A stretch of DNA of 64,000 nt from Paraburkholderia sp. BCC1886 (GTDB lineage: Bacteria > Pseudomonadota > Gammaproteobacteria > Burkholderiales > Burkholderiaceae). The notes beneath the pieces are model-generated. The model ran no database searches. It was given only the letters and a program-made list of their open reading frames with translations, and had not been told where the DNA came from. A program made the translations under genes and the position numbers. This document shows positions 1 to 8,508 of this stretch, in pieces. Position 1 is the stretch's first letter, and every line of letters starts with the position of its first letter. Where the stretch lies: contig NZ_CAAJGK010000043.1 in the NCBI RefSeq assembly GCF_900996245.1, positions 62,001 through 126,000 on the forward strand. The letters run 5' to 3'.

Positions 1-778
1 GCATGCCGTCCGTGACGAACACGACCATCCGGCCGAAGCCCGACTCGATCCGGATCTCGCGGATGGTTTGCCCCGGACGCCCGATCACACCCGCATCCGC
101 GTGCCGGTTGTCGGACACCACCTTGCCGTGCGAGAAATGCAGCCAGCGGCGCACGAAGTTATTCGCTTCGTAGCGCGATACATACACGCGGTTATCCGGC
201 ACGCTTTGCAGCGGCGCATAGTTCGGCGCTTTGGTGTGCCAGTAGAGTTGCATGGTCAGGCCGCCCGGCCATTGAATGATCGCGTCCTTGCCGATCGGAT
301 CCGGAAACGGATCGACCAGCACGTCGGCGCCTGCCGCGCGCGCCGCCTTCACGCCGTCGTCGATATCCGTGACGAGATAGCCGGTTCGCTCGTTGCCGAA
401 CGGATAAGGAATCGGCGTTTCGAAACCGAACACCGAGAGCATGCCGACCGGCGTCTGCACGTATTGCGACGCCGTTTTGCTCGGCGTCGGCGTCACGGTG
501 AACACCGCGCGCGGCGACGCCTTGCCGCCGAAGGTCGCAAGAAAGCTGGTGACGAACGCGTCGAGGTCGGCCGACGCGACATACACGTGCGTAGTGTCGT
601 ATTGAGCGCCCACCGACACGTCGCGATGTTTAACCAGCGCGGCCGGCGGCGTCGCGTCTTCCTGCGGACCGTTATCGGCGAAAACGGGAGCGACCGGCGC
701 GAGCGTGCCCAGCAGCGCGGCGCAAACCAGCGCAATGGATCGGTATCGATTGAAGAGCGTATTGCGGGACTTGAACAT
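1..778 (-). CDS. Secreted glyoxalase/VOC-fold protein (partial, 3' end off window)
   Basis: The gene runs off the left edge, so the C-terminus is missing. From an ATG at 778 the protein begins with a signal peptide (basic MFKSR, hydrophobic stretch about residues 15-32, probable cleavage near VFA/DNG). The visible mature part has vicinal-oxygen-chelate features: YLVTDIDDGVKAARAAGA followed by DPIGKDAIIQWPGG and MQLYWH, the pattern of glyoxalase/dioxygenase-like domains. The substrate is unknown. Export is unusual for this mostly cytosolic family and suggests a periplasmic role. It is followed on the same strand by no gene inside the window; the DUF1275 gene lies 13 bp upstream in the same orientation, so the two may be co-transcribed. 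Confidence 0.7.
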   Translation of the reverse strand, partial: MFKSRNTLFNRYRSIALVCAALLGTLAPVAPVFADNGPQEDATPPAALVKHRDVSVGAQYDTTHVYVASADLDAFVTSFLATFGGKASPRAVFTVTPTPSKTASQYVQTPVGMLSVFGFETPIPYPFGNERTGYLVTDIDDGVKAARAAGADVLVDPFPDPIGKDAIIQWPGGLTMQLYWHTKAPNYAPLQSVPDNRVYVSRYEANNFVRRWLHFSHGKVVSDNRHADAGVIGRPGQTIREIRIESGFGRMVVFVTDGM

Positions 779-791
779 GGGATTACCCGAT

Positions 792-1475
792 TCAGTTGAG
801 AGGTTGAGTGGATCTCTGTTGCCATGCCATCCACAGCAGCACGGCAACCGGCAAGACAATCGCGGGAAATGAAAACCGGGTATAGGCAAGCGCGCCGCCG
901 ATCGCGCCGAGCGCGAAGCCGAGCATCGCCGCGAGCGTCGATTTGAGGCGGCTGCTTACCTGCCGGGCGTGGTCGCCCTGCGTGCCACGATGCAGCAGTT
1001 CGACCACGTCGAGCACGATCTGCGTGACATTGCCGGTCATGACCGTGTTCGGCAGCCCGGGGCTTTGCAGCAACTTGCCGCGCGCGTTCTGCACGCCCAT
1101 TGCCGTCGTGCCGAGCACGCCGCACAGGAGCACCATCGGCGCGCTCGCATCCGTGACCGGCAGCGCGAGCGCGCCCGTCACGAGGAACGACACGAGCAGC
1201 GCGGCCTGCAACAGATACAACGCGCTCGACGCATCGGCCGGATGGCGGCGCTCGAGAAACTTGAAGAACACACTGGACAGCACGATGCCGACGATAAACG
1301 ACGGAAACGCCAGCAGCTTGAGCAGCACGCCCTGACCCACGCCGGCGACTTCGGCGCCGATCAGCACGAAGTTGCCCGTGACGTGCGCGGTAAAAAGGCC
1401 GAACAACGCGACGAAACCCACCGTGTCGACGTAACCGGCAATCAACGCGAGAAGCGTGTCTTCGTAGCGCTTCAT
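792..1475 (-). CDS. DUF1275 (YoaK-type) integral membrane protein
   Basis: A 227-residue very hydrophobic protein with about six membrane segments. The N-terminal motif YVDTVGFVALFGLFTAHVTG and the later PNTVMTGNVTQ are the hallmarks of the DUF1275/YoaK family, whose function is unknown. The open frame extends 21 codons further upstream, but that extension is Arg-rich shadow coding; the ATG at 1475 gives the usual family N-terminus (MKRYEDTLLALIAGY). It sits between the secreted VOC gene and a small XapX gene on the same strand. Confidence 0.85.
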   Translation of the reverse strand: MKRYEDTLLALIAGYVDTVGFVALFGLFTAHVTGNFVLIGAEVAGVGQGVLLKLLAFPSFIVGIVLSSVFFKFLERRHPADASSALYLLQAALLVSFLVTGALALPVTDASAPMVLLCGVLGTTAMGVQNARGKLLQSPGLPNTVMTGNVTQIVLDVVELLHRGTQGDHARQVSSRLKSTLAAMLGFALGAIGGALAYTRFSFPAIVLPVAVLLWMAWQQRSTQPLN

Positions 1476-1515
1476 GTTGCGTCCGCCGTCGCGGCGCCGA
1501 GGTACACGGCGCGCA

Positions 1516-1767
1516 TCAATTGCCCTCCTTCGCCGCATCTGCCTTGCGCACCGGCGGATTCGCAGGCGGATTCGCAGACGGCTGCACCGCCGGCACCGTG
1601 GTCTGCGCAGAAAGCTGCGCCTTGACCACCGGAATCGCGTGCTCGCCGAGCACCATGCCGAGCAGACCGGCTAGCGCGATGAGCGGCGGCGCCGGCGATT
1701 GCACTTTCAGCAGCCAGTAAAGCAGGCCGACGCCGAATCCGACGCCCAGTGAAACGATGTAGCCCAT
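1516..1767 (-). CDS. XapX domain small membrane protein (DUF1427)
   Basis: An 83-residue protein with two membrane segments (GYIVSLGVGFGVGLLYWLL and LIALAGLLGMVLGEH) and a Pro/Ala-rich hydrophilic tail. The short N-terminal pair of helices with a PAPPLIALAGLLGM-type linker matches the XapX domain, found in small proteins of proteobacteria of unknown role. The frame is open for 118 codons upstream, but only the ATG at 1767 gives the family start; a GGAAGAA ribosome-binding sequence lies just upstream. The following HD-type gene (stop at 1794) is only 26 bp upstream, so the two probably form one transcript. Confidence 0.8.
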   Translation of the reverse strand: MGYIVSLGVGFGVGLLYWLLKVQSPAPPLIALAGLLGMVLGEHAIPVVKAQLSAQTTVPAVQPSANPPANPPVRKADAAKEGN

Positions 1768-1793
1768 GCCGTTCTTCCTTCCTCTAACCTTCG

Positions 1794-2435
1794 TCAGTTC
1801 GCCCAGTTGGAGCCGAGCACCAGCCCGCAGAAATTCAGCCGGCGATAATCCGGATCCCACCGGTCCAGTACATCGGCGTTCACGCTGCCGAACGTCGTCT
1901 CGGGCCGCTGCGCCATACCGAGCGCGTACGCTTCGAGCAACTTCTCCTTGAAGCCCGATTCGCGCGGATACGTCCGCACGATCTCGTCTCTCTGCTGCGC
2001 CGTGAATTCGTCGTAACGCGCGCCACGCACGTCCATCTGCACGCCCGCGCCAATCAGCCCGACGAGCGCCGACAGATGTTCCGGAACCCCAGGCGTCGTA
2101 TGCAGCGCGATGCCGAGCCACACCGCTTCGATCTCGTGCTCCGCAATCGCATGCTGAGCGAGAAAATCGCGCGCGGCGTTCGCGCCGTCCACCTCGAACC
2201 GATACGGCGACGTGCGATAGCGCGCGTTCAGTCCGACGTTATGAAACAACGCGCCGACATACAGCAACTCGATGTCGAAGATCAGGTTCTCGCGGTAACC
2301 GGTCAACGCGCCGAACAGATAACAGCGCAACGCGTGATGCAGCATCCATTCGGATTCGATCTTGCCGATCAGCCCGGTTGCCGCGCGGATCATCGCGCTG
2401 TCGGGAATCTCGACTCCTGCCACAGTTCTGCTCAT
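1794..2435 (-). CDS. HD-domain family protein with HN in place of HD
   Basis: A 213-residue soluble protein resembling the HD-domain hydrolases related to cyanamide hydratase: LHHALRCYLFG (His33-His34) matches the first metal-ligand helix, ALFHNVGL sits where the family has its HD doublet, and ALHTTPG (His112) matches the next ligand. In this protein the doublet reads His65-Asn66, so the aspartate that normally binds metal is absent. It may bind metal differently or be inactive. The gene is followed closely by the XapX and DUF1275 genes on the same strand. The family assignment is fairly secure; the reaction is not. Confidence 0.65.
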   Translation of the reverse strand: MSRTVAGVEIPDSAMIRAATGLIGKIESEWMLHHALRCYLFGALTGYRENLIFDIELLYVGALFHNVGLNARYRTSPYRFEVDGANAARDFLAQHAIAEHEIEAVWLGIALHTTPGVPEHLSALVGLIGAGVQMDVRGARYDEFTAQQRDEIVRTYPRESGFKEKLLEAYALGMAQRPETTFGSVNADVLDRWDPDYRRLNFCGLVLGSNWAN

Positions 2436-2487
2436 GCGACTTCTCCGTGTCCATCGCCGGTTTCCCTATCGCGGATGCCGGTTCGCT

Positions 2488-3960
2488 TCATAGCGCGAGC
2501 TCGTGCAACCGCCGCACGCCGTCGCGAATCCATTGCAGCAGCCCGCCGGGCGACCCGTTCACATCGACGGGCGCCGCCAGCAGCAGCTCCTCGGTCGCGT
2601 GATGTTCGGACAGCAGGCGGCACATCTCCTTCGCCACCTCCGGGCGGCGCGCGAGAACCGGCGTCAGCGCGCTCCGGTCGAGACGAAACACGGTGGCGCG
2701 GGTCAGCGCGCGCACGACGACCGCAGTCCGCACGCCGGCCAGAATGCCCGACTGCCCGATCGAATCGCCCGGCGCGAGCCGGCGCAATTCGATCTCGGCG
2801 CCGGCCTTCGGCACGCTGACCTTCGCGACGCCCTGCGCGAGAATGTGCAACTCATGGCCGCTCTCGTCGTCGGCCCTGTACACGATGTCGTCCGCATCGA
2901 ATTCGTGGCGCGTCAGTTGCGTCGCCAGCCCGGCGATTTCATCGTGCTCGAGCGTGCGGAAAATCAGCACGTCGCGCAACAGGCGCTCTTTCTCGTCCGT
3001 ATGCATGTCGCTCACCGGCTCGGGCACCGACAACGGCTGCAGCACCACACCGCGCGACAGCAGATGCCGGTGCGCGAGATCGAACAGTTCGTTGCGCACA
3101 CCCGTTTTACGGTCCAGTTCGCCGACGTAGCAGACAATCTCGTACTCCATCGCGTCGTTGGTCGCGCGGCGCACGCTCACAATCGGCTTCGGCTCGGTCA
3201 GCACTTTGGCGCAACTGGCTGCCGCATCTGTCAACGCCTGCAGCACCGTCGCCGGCCGGATCGACGGTTTGACCGGGAGCACCACGCTGATGCCGTGCGT
3301 ATGCGACGGTTCGTTCGCATTGACGATATTGGTCCGCGCCGCCACGCTGTTCGGAATCACCACGATGTTGCCTTGCGCGTTGAGCAGACTGGTCGCGCGC
3401 CAGTTGCTTTCCACCACTTTTCCTTCGACCTCGCCGATCGTCACCCAGTCGCCGATCGTAAAAGGCTGGGTGGCATTCAGCACCACACCCGAGAACACGT
3501 CGTTGAGCGTGCTCTGGATTGCGAGGCCGAGCACGATCGCGAGTGCGCCCGAGGTCGCGAGCAAACCCCGCACGGGCAATTCCAGCACACAGGCAATCGC
3601 GCCGACTCCGGCCGCGAGAAACAGCAAGGCGCCGAGCACGTCCTGAAACAGACGCTCCTTGTGCCACGTTTGAGGCAGCACCGTGCGATCCAGCACGATG
3701 GTCAGAAGCCGCGCGCCTTGCAGCCACCACACCACCTCCAGCAATTGCGCGAGCAGATGCCGGAGCGGTTCGCCGGGCCACGGCGCCGCGCGCAACGGAT
3801 TCATGCCGTGATCGAACAGCACGTACGTCGACAGCGCGAACATCAGCGTGCGCAACGCGAGCCGCGACTGGTCCGTCTTGCGGCCCATGAAGCGCCACGC
3901 AAGAAAGTCGAGGACCAGAATGCCTAGCCCATACAACACGCCATCGGTCAGGGTCGGCAT
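2488..3960 (-). CDS. MscS-family mechanosensitive channel with C-terminal cyclic-nucleotide-binding domain
   Basis: A 490-residue inner-membrane channel. Four or five membrane helices occupy about residues 1-150; the pore helix GALAIVLGLAIQSTLNDVFS is followed by the MscS beta domain (QPFTIGDWVTIGEVEGKVVE, IVVIPNS). The last ~150 residues form a Crp-type cNMP-binding domain (HELHILAQGVAKV, then GDSIGQSGILAGVRTAVVV). The phosphate-binding-cassette Arg is present, but the Glu that usually contacts the ribose is Gln. Such bCNG channels are thought to be ligand-modulated. The ATG at 3960, preceded by AAGGACC, is preferred to an upstream in-frame ATG at 3987. Confidence 0.85.
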   Translation of the reverse strand: MPTLTDGVLYGLGILVLDFLAWRFMGRKTDQSRLALRTLMFALSTYVLFDHGMNPLRAAPWPGEPLRHLLAQLLEVVWWLQGARLLTIVLDRTVLPQTWHKERLFQDVLGALLFLAAGVGAIACVLELPVRGLLATSGALAIVLGLAIQSTLNDVFSGVVLNATQPFTIGDWVTIGEVEGKVVESNWRATSLLNAQGNIVVIPNSVAARTNIVNANEPSHTHGISVVLPVKPSIRPATVLQALTDAAASCAKVLTEPKPIVSVRRATNDAMEYEIVCYVGELDRKTGVRNELFDLAHRHLLSRGVVLQPLSVPEPVSDMHTDEKERLLRDVLIFRTLEHDEIAGLATQLTRHEFDADDIVYRADDESGHELHILAQGVAKVSVPKAGAEIELRRLAPGDSIGQSGILAGVRTAVVVRALTRATVFRLDRSALTPVLARRPEVAKEMCRLLSEHHATEELLLAAPVDVNGSPGGLLQWIRDGVRRLHELAL

Positions 3961-4035
3961 GAAAGGTCCTTGCTTGCCGTGCGGCATCCGGCCATCGACG
4001 GCCGGCGTTCAGGGGTTCAAAGCCGGGGGTCGTGC

Positions 4036-5904
4036 TCAGAACGCGAAACAGCTACAACCCAGTGCCCCCCAGAAACCATTCGAATCGCTGACCGGCACGT
4101 TCTTGCGCCACGCCCAGCCATGCGCGTGCGCATGCACCCCGCACAGATTCACGCAGCCGTCCACGCAGGCCACCGCGGTCGGCTTGTAACGGCTATAGCC
4201 GCCGAATTCGGCAACGGGCGACCACGACGGACTCACCGGCAGATCGGGTGGCGCGAGCGTCGAGAACTCATCGTCCGCGTAGACCACCTTGCCGCCCACG
4301 ACCGTCATGTTCGACGTGAGGAATTTGATGCGGCTTTCGTCGATCGAGAAGTAGTCTTCGCTGAGCACCGCGAAGTCCGCGAACTGGCCCGGCACGAGCG
4401 CGCCCTTCTTCTCCTCTTCGTTCGAAAACCAGGCGCTGCCCACCGTGTAGCGGCGCAAGGCTTCCATCCGGTCGAGCCGGTTCTCGCTCGCGTACATGGA
4501 CGTCCCGCCCACCGTTTTGCCCGACACCATCCAGTAGAGCGACACGAACGGATTGAAACTGGCGACCCGCGTCGCGTCGGTGCCCGCGCCAACCGGTACG
4601 CCCGCATCGAGCATGTGACGGATCGGCGGCGTGCGTTTGACAGCTTCCTCGCCGTACCGGGCAATGAAGTATTCCCCCTGAAACGCCATGCGATGCTGGA
4701 TCGCAATGCCGCCGCCGAGCGCGCGAACCCGTTCGATATTCTTCTGCGTGATGGTCTCGCAGTGATCGAAAAACCAGCGCAGTCCGTTGAACGGAATCTC
4801 GGCGTTCACCCGTTCGAACACGTTCAGGAAGCGTTCGATCGATTCGTTATAAGTGGCGTGCAGACGGAACGGCCAGCGGTTCGCGACCAGCAGCCCGACG
4901 ACCGCTTCCAGTTCGGCTTCGAGCGAATCCGGCAAATCCGGGCGCGGTTCGAGAAAGTCCTCGAAGTCGGCAGCCGAAAACACCAGCATCTCGCCAGCGC
5001 CGTTCACGCGCAGAAAATCGTCGCCTTCGCCGGGCTTCGTCATCTTCACCCACTTGGCGAAGTCTTCGATTTCCGCTTTGGCGTTCTGCGTGAACAGGTT
5101 GTACGCAATTCGCACGGTCAGCTCGCCCTGCTTCGCCAGCTCCATGATGACCGCGTAGTCGTCGGGATAAGCCTGATAGCCGCCGCCCGCGTCGATGGCG
5201 CTGGTGACGCCCAGCCGATTCAGCTCGCGCATGAAATGACGCGTGGAATTGCGTTGATCCTCGAGCGCGAGCTTCGGGCCTTTGGCCAGCGTCGCGTACA
5301 GCAGTCCGGCATTGGGCCGCGCGATCAGCATCCCGGTCGGATTGCCGCGTTTGTCGCGCTGAATTTCGCCGCCCGGCGGGTTGGGGGTGTCCTTGCTATA
5401 GCCGACCGCGCGCAACGCGGCGGCATTCAGCAATGCGCTGTCGTACAGGTGCAGGATGAACACCGGCGTATCGGGAGCGATCGCGTTGATTTCGTCGAGC
5501 GTCGGTGCACGCCGTTCGGCGAACTGGAATTCGTTCCAGCCGCCTACCACGCGCACCCATTGCGGCGCGGGGGTCCGCGCCACCTGTTTGCGCAGCATGT
5601 CGAGCGCGTCGGCGAGCGACGGCACGCCGTCCCAACGCAGTTCCATATTGAAGTTCAGCCCGCCGCGAATGATGTGCAGGTGCGAGTCGTTCAAGCCCGG
5701 AATCACCGTGCGGCCTTTCAGGTCGATGTGCCGCGTGGCGTCGGTGGCGTGACGCAGCACGGCATCGCGCGAGCCGGCCGCGACGATACGGCCGTTGGCA
5801 ACGGCAACCGCGTCGGCGAACGAGCGCTTGTCGTCCTGCGTGGCGATCTTGCCGTTGAAGAAGACGACCTCGGCCGGTGTCGGTTCGGAAGTACTGGCGT
5901 TCAT
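4036..5904 (-). CDS. YtcJ-like metal-dependent amidohydrolase (Amidohydro_3)
   Basis: A 622-residue protein of the amidohydrolase superfamily. It shows the opening beta strand VVFFNGKIATQDD, the metal motif IPGLNDSHLHIIRGG (HxH at the strand-1 end), FRLHATYNES and WFFDHCET histidine strands, and the late GAGTDATR aspartate motif, in the order typical of YtcJ/exoenzyme-regulator AepA-like proteins. The substrate is unknown. The tail ends with an unusual Cys/His-containing stretch (VACVDGCVNLCGVHAHAHG). The ATG at 5904 has GAGGA seven bases upstream and is preferred to the ATG at 5916. The isochorismatase-type gene lies 94 bp upstream on the same strand, so the two are probably one unit. Confidence 0.8.
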   Translation of the reverse strand: MNASTSEPTPAEVVFFNGKIATQDDKRSFADAVAVANGRIVAAGSRDAVLRHATDATRHIDLKGRTVIPGLNDSHLHIIRGGLNFNMELRWDGVPSLADALDMLRKQVARTPAPQWVRVVGGWNEFQFAERRAPTLDEINAIAPDTPVFILHLYDSALLNAAALRAVGYSKDTPNPPGGEIQRDKRGNPTGMLIARPNAGLLYATLAKGPKLALEDQRNSTRHFMRELNRLGVTSAIDAGGGYQAYPDDYAVIMELAKQGELTVRIAYNLFTQNAKAEIEDFAKWVKMTKPGEGDDFLRVNGAGEMLVFSAADFEDFLEPRPDLPDSLEAELEAVVGLLVANRWPFRLHATYNESIERFLNVFERVNAEIPFNGLRWFFDHCETITQKNIERVRALGGGIAIQHRMAFQGEYFIARYGEEAVKRTPPIRHMLDAGVPVGAGTDATRVASFNPFVSLYWMVSGKTVGGTSMYASENRLDRMEALRRYTVGSAWFSNEEEKKGALVPGQFADFAVLSEDYFSIDESRIKFLTSNMTVVGGKVVYADDEFSTLAPPDLPVSPSWSPVAEFGGYSRYKPTAVACVDGCVNLCGVHAHAHGWAWRKNVPVSDSNGFWGALGCSCFAF

Positions 5905-5998
5905 GACGATCCTCATAAGGCGCGCGCCCGGGTCGCGCGCTGTCGATCGGGCGGCGCGAGTGCCGCCCGCTTTTTTAGCCCGTCTTTCGGCCCGTCTT

Positions 5999-6634
5999 TC
6001 AGCCTGCTTCGCTCGCGTGCTCGCCGAGAATCGACTTCGCGTAACGCACGCCGATGCCGTACGCGCTATGCGCCTTCAGGATGTCCATGCAGCCTTCGTA
6101 CGTTTCGCTGCGCGCCCAGTCGCGTTGCAGTTCGAACATGTACTGGAACGAGGACATGGGCACCGCGCCGGCCTGGATGATCCGCTGCACAGCGCGCTCG
6201 TGCGCTTCCGTGCTGACGTCGCCGCATGCGTCGGTCGGCACGTAGATTTCGTAGCCTTCGTTGATCATCTGGATGGTCGGGAACGACACGCACACTTCCG
6301 TCCACAGTCCGGCGAGCACGATCTTCTTGCGGCCGGTGGCTTCGATCGCCTTGCGGAAATTCACGTCCTCCCACGAGTTCATCGTCGTGCGGTCGATCGG
6401 CGTGTACTCGGGAAACACGGACTGCACTTCCGGCACCATATCGCCGCTGAACGATCTGGCCGCGACGGTCGTGAGAATAGTCGGGACCTTGAAGAGCTTC
6501 GAGGCTTTCGCGATGGCCTGTACGTTGTGCAGGATGCTGGTCCGTTCATGCGACATCGTGCCGAAAAACATTTGCGGCTGATAATCGATCAGCGCAACGG
6601 CACATGAATCGGGGGTCAACAGTTCTTTAGCCAT
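5999..6634 (-). CDS. Isochorismatase-family cysteine hydrolase
   Basis: A 211-residue cytosolic alpha/beta hydrolase. The catalytic Asp is in CAVALIDYQPQM, the Lys region is GRKKIVLAGL, and the nucleophile Cys is in LWTEVCVSFPTIQM, giving the Asp-Lys-Cys triad of the family. Homologues with this ending are annotated as hydrolases of unknown substrate (YcaC-like); it is not a siderophore enzyme by context. The ATG at 6634, with GGAG eight bases upstream, is chosen over one four codons earlier. The gene probably heads a transcript with the YtcJ-like amidohydrolase and lies downstream of an AT-rich repeat region that may carry its promoter. Confidence 0.8.
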   Translation of the reverse strand: MAKELLTPDSCAVALIDYQPQMFFGTMSHERTSILHNVQAIAKASKLFKVPTILTTVAARSFSGDMVPEVQSVFPEYTPIDRTTMNSWEDVNFRKAIEATGRKKIVLAGLWTEVCVSFPTIQMINEGYEIYVPTDACGDVSTEAHERAVQRIIQAGAVPMSSFQYMFELQRDWARSETYEGCMDILKAHSAYGIGVRYAKSILGEHASEAG

Positions 6635-7001
6635 TTGAGGCTCCATAGGGAATTAAACGATGCAGTCTGGAATAAGAGACCTGCGTGAACTCGCCGACGG
6701 CGAGACAACCGGGCACCGTGTCGGGACAGGCGTGAGGCGGCGTCGAAGCAGTTGCATCTTATTCAGAATCTATTTTGCTGGGGGCTTAAAGCTTCTTAAT
6801 CATCATTAAAGCCGGCAGGCGTCGACAAAGCCGCTTTAATCGACTCGCGCTTTAAGAAGTTTTAATGATTATGAAGTTTCATATCGCCGCCAGTTCCGTA
6901 GGATCGATGGGCCGCGCGATCGACGGGTTCTGGCGCGAAGGCATGCCCGGCTCGATTCGCGGTCGGTACGCGTGTATCCAGTCGTTCCCGGAAGTCGGGA
7001 A
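6635..7001. other. Gene-free stretch with AT-rich inverted repeats and a hairpin
   Basis: No believable gene lies between the start of the isochorismatase-type hydrolase and the stop of the doxX gene. Bases 6785-6876 hold AT-rich inverted repeats (described separately). Immediately after the doxX stop, TTCCCG at 6985-6990 and CGGGAA at 6996-7001 form a 6-bp stem with a 5-base loop but no T-run, so termination there is uncertain. The remainder shows nothing recognisable. Confidence 0.5.
6785..6876. promoter_or_regulatory. AT-rich inverted repeat cluster upstream of the hydrolase operon
   Basis: In a GC-rich surrounding, CTTCTTAATCATCATTAAAG (6792-6811) is echoed in inverted orientation by TTTTAATGATTATGAAG (6860-6876), and TTAAAGC/GCTTTAA words recur at 6786, 6806, 6833 and 6849. 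This is the kind of array bound by a LysR-type regulator, and the LysR gene at 7588 is the nearest candidate. It lies 150-240 bp upstream of the hydrolase start. Role inferred, not shown. Confidence 0.45.
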
Positions 7002-7430
7002 TCAGAGCCGGATCCGATAGCGTCCCGCGCCGCCGAGCAAGATCGTCCCGAAGATGATCAGCAGCATCCACGCAAACTGCGCGTCGAAGAGCGTCCACTC
7101 CGGGTGAACAAAGACGAGTGCAATGGCCGTCACCGCGATGATCGGCAGCGCTGCCAGCCGGGTCGCGATGCCCGCCATCATCAGCACCGGACACACGACC
7201 TCGGCGAAGATCGCAAAGCCGATGGTCAGTCCTTTGCCGATATGAAACGGATCTTCTATCGCGCCGGCCTCGCGCGCGTAGTGCAGCACCTTGGGCAAGC
7301 CGTGCACGAGCAGTACGAGCACGCTGCCCGCAACCCGAAGAAAGAGCAACGCGATATCCGCGCCGCACTTCTCGAACATCGCGCCGGGATTCTCGCCGGA
7401 ACGTTGCGCGATGGTCCGCGAATTCATCAT
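7002..7430 (-). CDS. DoxX-family membrane protein
   Basis: A 142-residue protein with four membrane helices. ALLFLRVAGSVLVLLVHGLPK, GLTIGFAIFAEVVCPVLMMAG and LPIIAVTAIALVFVHPEW are typical of the DoxX/YqjF family (inner-membrane, associated with oxidoreductase or thiol-stress functions; precise role unknown). The start is set at the ATG at 7430, which has GGGAG about eight bases upstream. It is divergent from the LysR gene at 7588, an arrangement resembling other DoxX-LysR pairs, which suggests that regulator controls it. Confidence 0.8.
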   Translation of the reverse strand: MMNSRTIAQRSGENPGAMFEKCGADIALLFLRVAGSVLVLLVHGLPKVLHYAREAGAIEDPFHIGKGLTIGFAIFAEVVCPVLMMAGIATRLAALPIIAVTAIALVFVHPEWTLFDAQFAWMLLIIFGTILLGGAGRYRIRL

Positions 7431-7529
7431 TTCATTAGCTCCCTGTGATTCGCTCAAGCTAAGTCAGTCGCGAGCAAAAGTCCTGAATCGCCACTTAAAA
7501 CACCTGAAAACACGAACCGCAGAGCGGCA

Positions 7530-7557
7530 TTGCGCGATGCGTGAATTCCAGTATGCT
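7530..7557 (+). promoter_or_regulatory. Possible sigma70 promoter of the LysR gene
   Basis: TTGCGC (7530-7535) and TATGCT (7552-7557) are separated by 16 bp and lie 30 bp before the LysR ATG. The match is moderate only. Confidence 0.35.
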
Positions 7558-7587
7558 GGCGTACCGCATCACATCCGGCTGCACGTT

Positions 7588-8508
7588 ATGAATCTTTCCT
7601 TCGAAGTTCTCCAGGTCCTCGACGCCATCGATCGCACCGGCACGTTCACGAGCGCGGCCGAAACGCTCCACAAGGTGCCGTCGTCGTTGTCGTATCTGGT
7701 GCAGAAACTGGAAAGCGATCTGGACGTCAAGCTGTTCGACCGCAGCGGGCGGCGCGCGGTACTCACTCATGCCGGGCGCGTGGTGGTCGAGGAAGGCCGG
7801 CGGCTGCTCGAAGCCGCCGAAGACCTGGAGTGCAAGGCGAAACGCATCCAGCACGGCTGGGAGTCCGAGTTGCGCGTTGCCGTAGACGAGATCATCCCGT
7901 TCGATCTGTTATGGGATCACGTCGACGCGTTCTACAAGCTCAAGCTGGACACACGGCTGCATCTGTCGAAAGAAGTGCTGGGCGGATCGTGGGACGCGTT
8001 ATTGACGCGCCGCGCCGATCTCGTCGTCGGTGCCGCGGGCGAGCCGCCGGCCATTCCGAATCTCGTCGCGAAGCCGATCGGCACGTTGCGCCATGTGTTC
8101 GTGGTGGCGCCGCATCATCCGCTTGCGTCGATGCCGGGACCGCTGACCCAGGACGTCGTCTCGCAGCATCGCGCGGTGGCCATCTGCGATACGTCGCGTA
8201 AGCTCGCGCCGCGCACGATTGCGATCGGCGTGAACCAGGAAGTCATGACCGTGCCGACGCTCGAGGCCAAACTCGCCGCCCAGATCAAAGGGCTCGCCGC
8301 CGGCACGATTCCCGAATGTCTCGCCGTCGAGCCGTTGAGCCGCGGCGAACTGGTGCAGAAAGAAGTGATCGGCATGCGCGACGTCACCCAGTTCTATCTG
8401 GCCTGGCGCGGCGACGAAACAGGTAAGGCCCTGCGCTGGTGGGTGGACGCGTTGAATCGTCCGGATCTGATCGACGACGTCGCGCAACAGCGGATGGTGA
8501 CCGGCTAA
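7588..8508 (+). CDS. LysR-family transcriptional regulator (YhaJ-like)
   Basis: A 306-residue regulator with an N-terminal winged helix (LDAIDRTGTFTSAAETLHKV, then SSLSYLVQKLESDLDVKLF) and a LysR substrate-binding domain. The start at 7588 gives the canonical short LysR N-terminus (MNLSFEVLQVLDAID); an earlier in-frame ATG at 7537 would add an atypical leader. It is divergent from doxX and overlaps the convergent AfsR-like gene by four bases at 8505-8508. Its likely targets are doxX and perhaps the AT-rich repeat-controlled hydrolase genes. Confidence 0.85.
   Translation: MNLSFEVLQVLDAIDRTGTFTSAAETLHKVPSSLSYLVQKLESDLDVKLFDRSGRRAVLTHAGRVVVEEGRRLLEAAEDLECKAKRIQHGWESELRVAVDEIIPFDLLWDHVDAFYKLKLDTRLHLSKEVLGGSWDALLTRRADLVVGAAGEPPAIPNLVAKPIGTLRHVFVVAPHHPLASMPGPLTQDVVSQHRAVAICDTSRKLAPRTIAIGVNQEVMTVPTLEAKLAAQIKGLAAGTIPECLAVEPLSRGELVQKEVIGMRDVTQFYLAWRGDETGKALRWWVDALNRPDLIDDVAQQRMVTG

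Noticed and set aside
3970..6180. A 736-codon plus-strand open frame opposite the amidohydrolase gene
   Set aside because: His/Arg/Gln-rich translation with no motifs and no ribosome-binding site; it is an antisense shadow of a well-supported amidohydrolase gene, as happens often at this GC content.
6862..7368. A possible gene after doxX, reading minus
   Set aside because: It overlaps doxX in another frame and yields Arg-rich non-motif sequence; the DoxX frame has proper membrane helices and a good ribosome-binding site.
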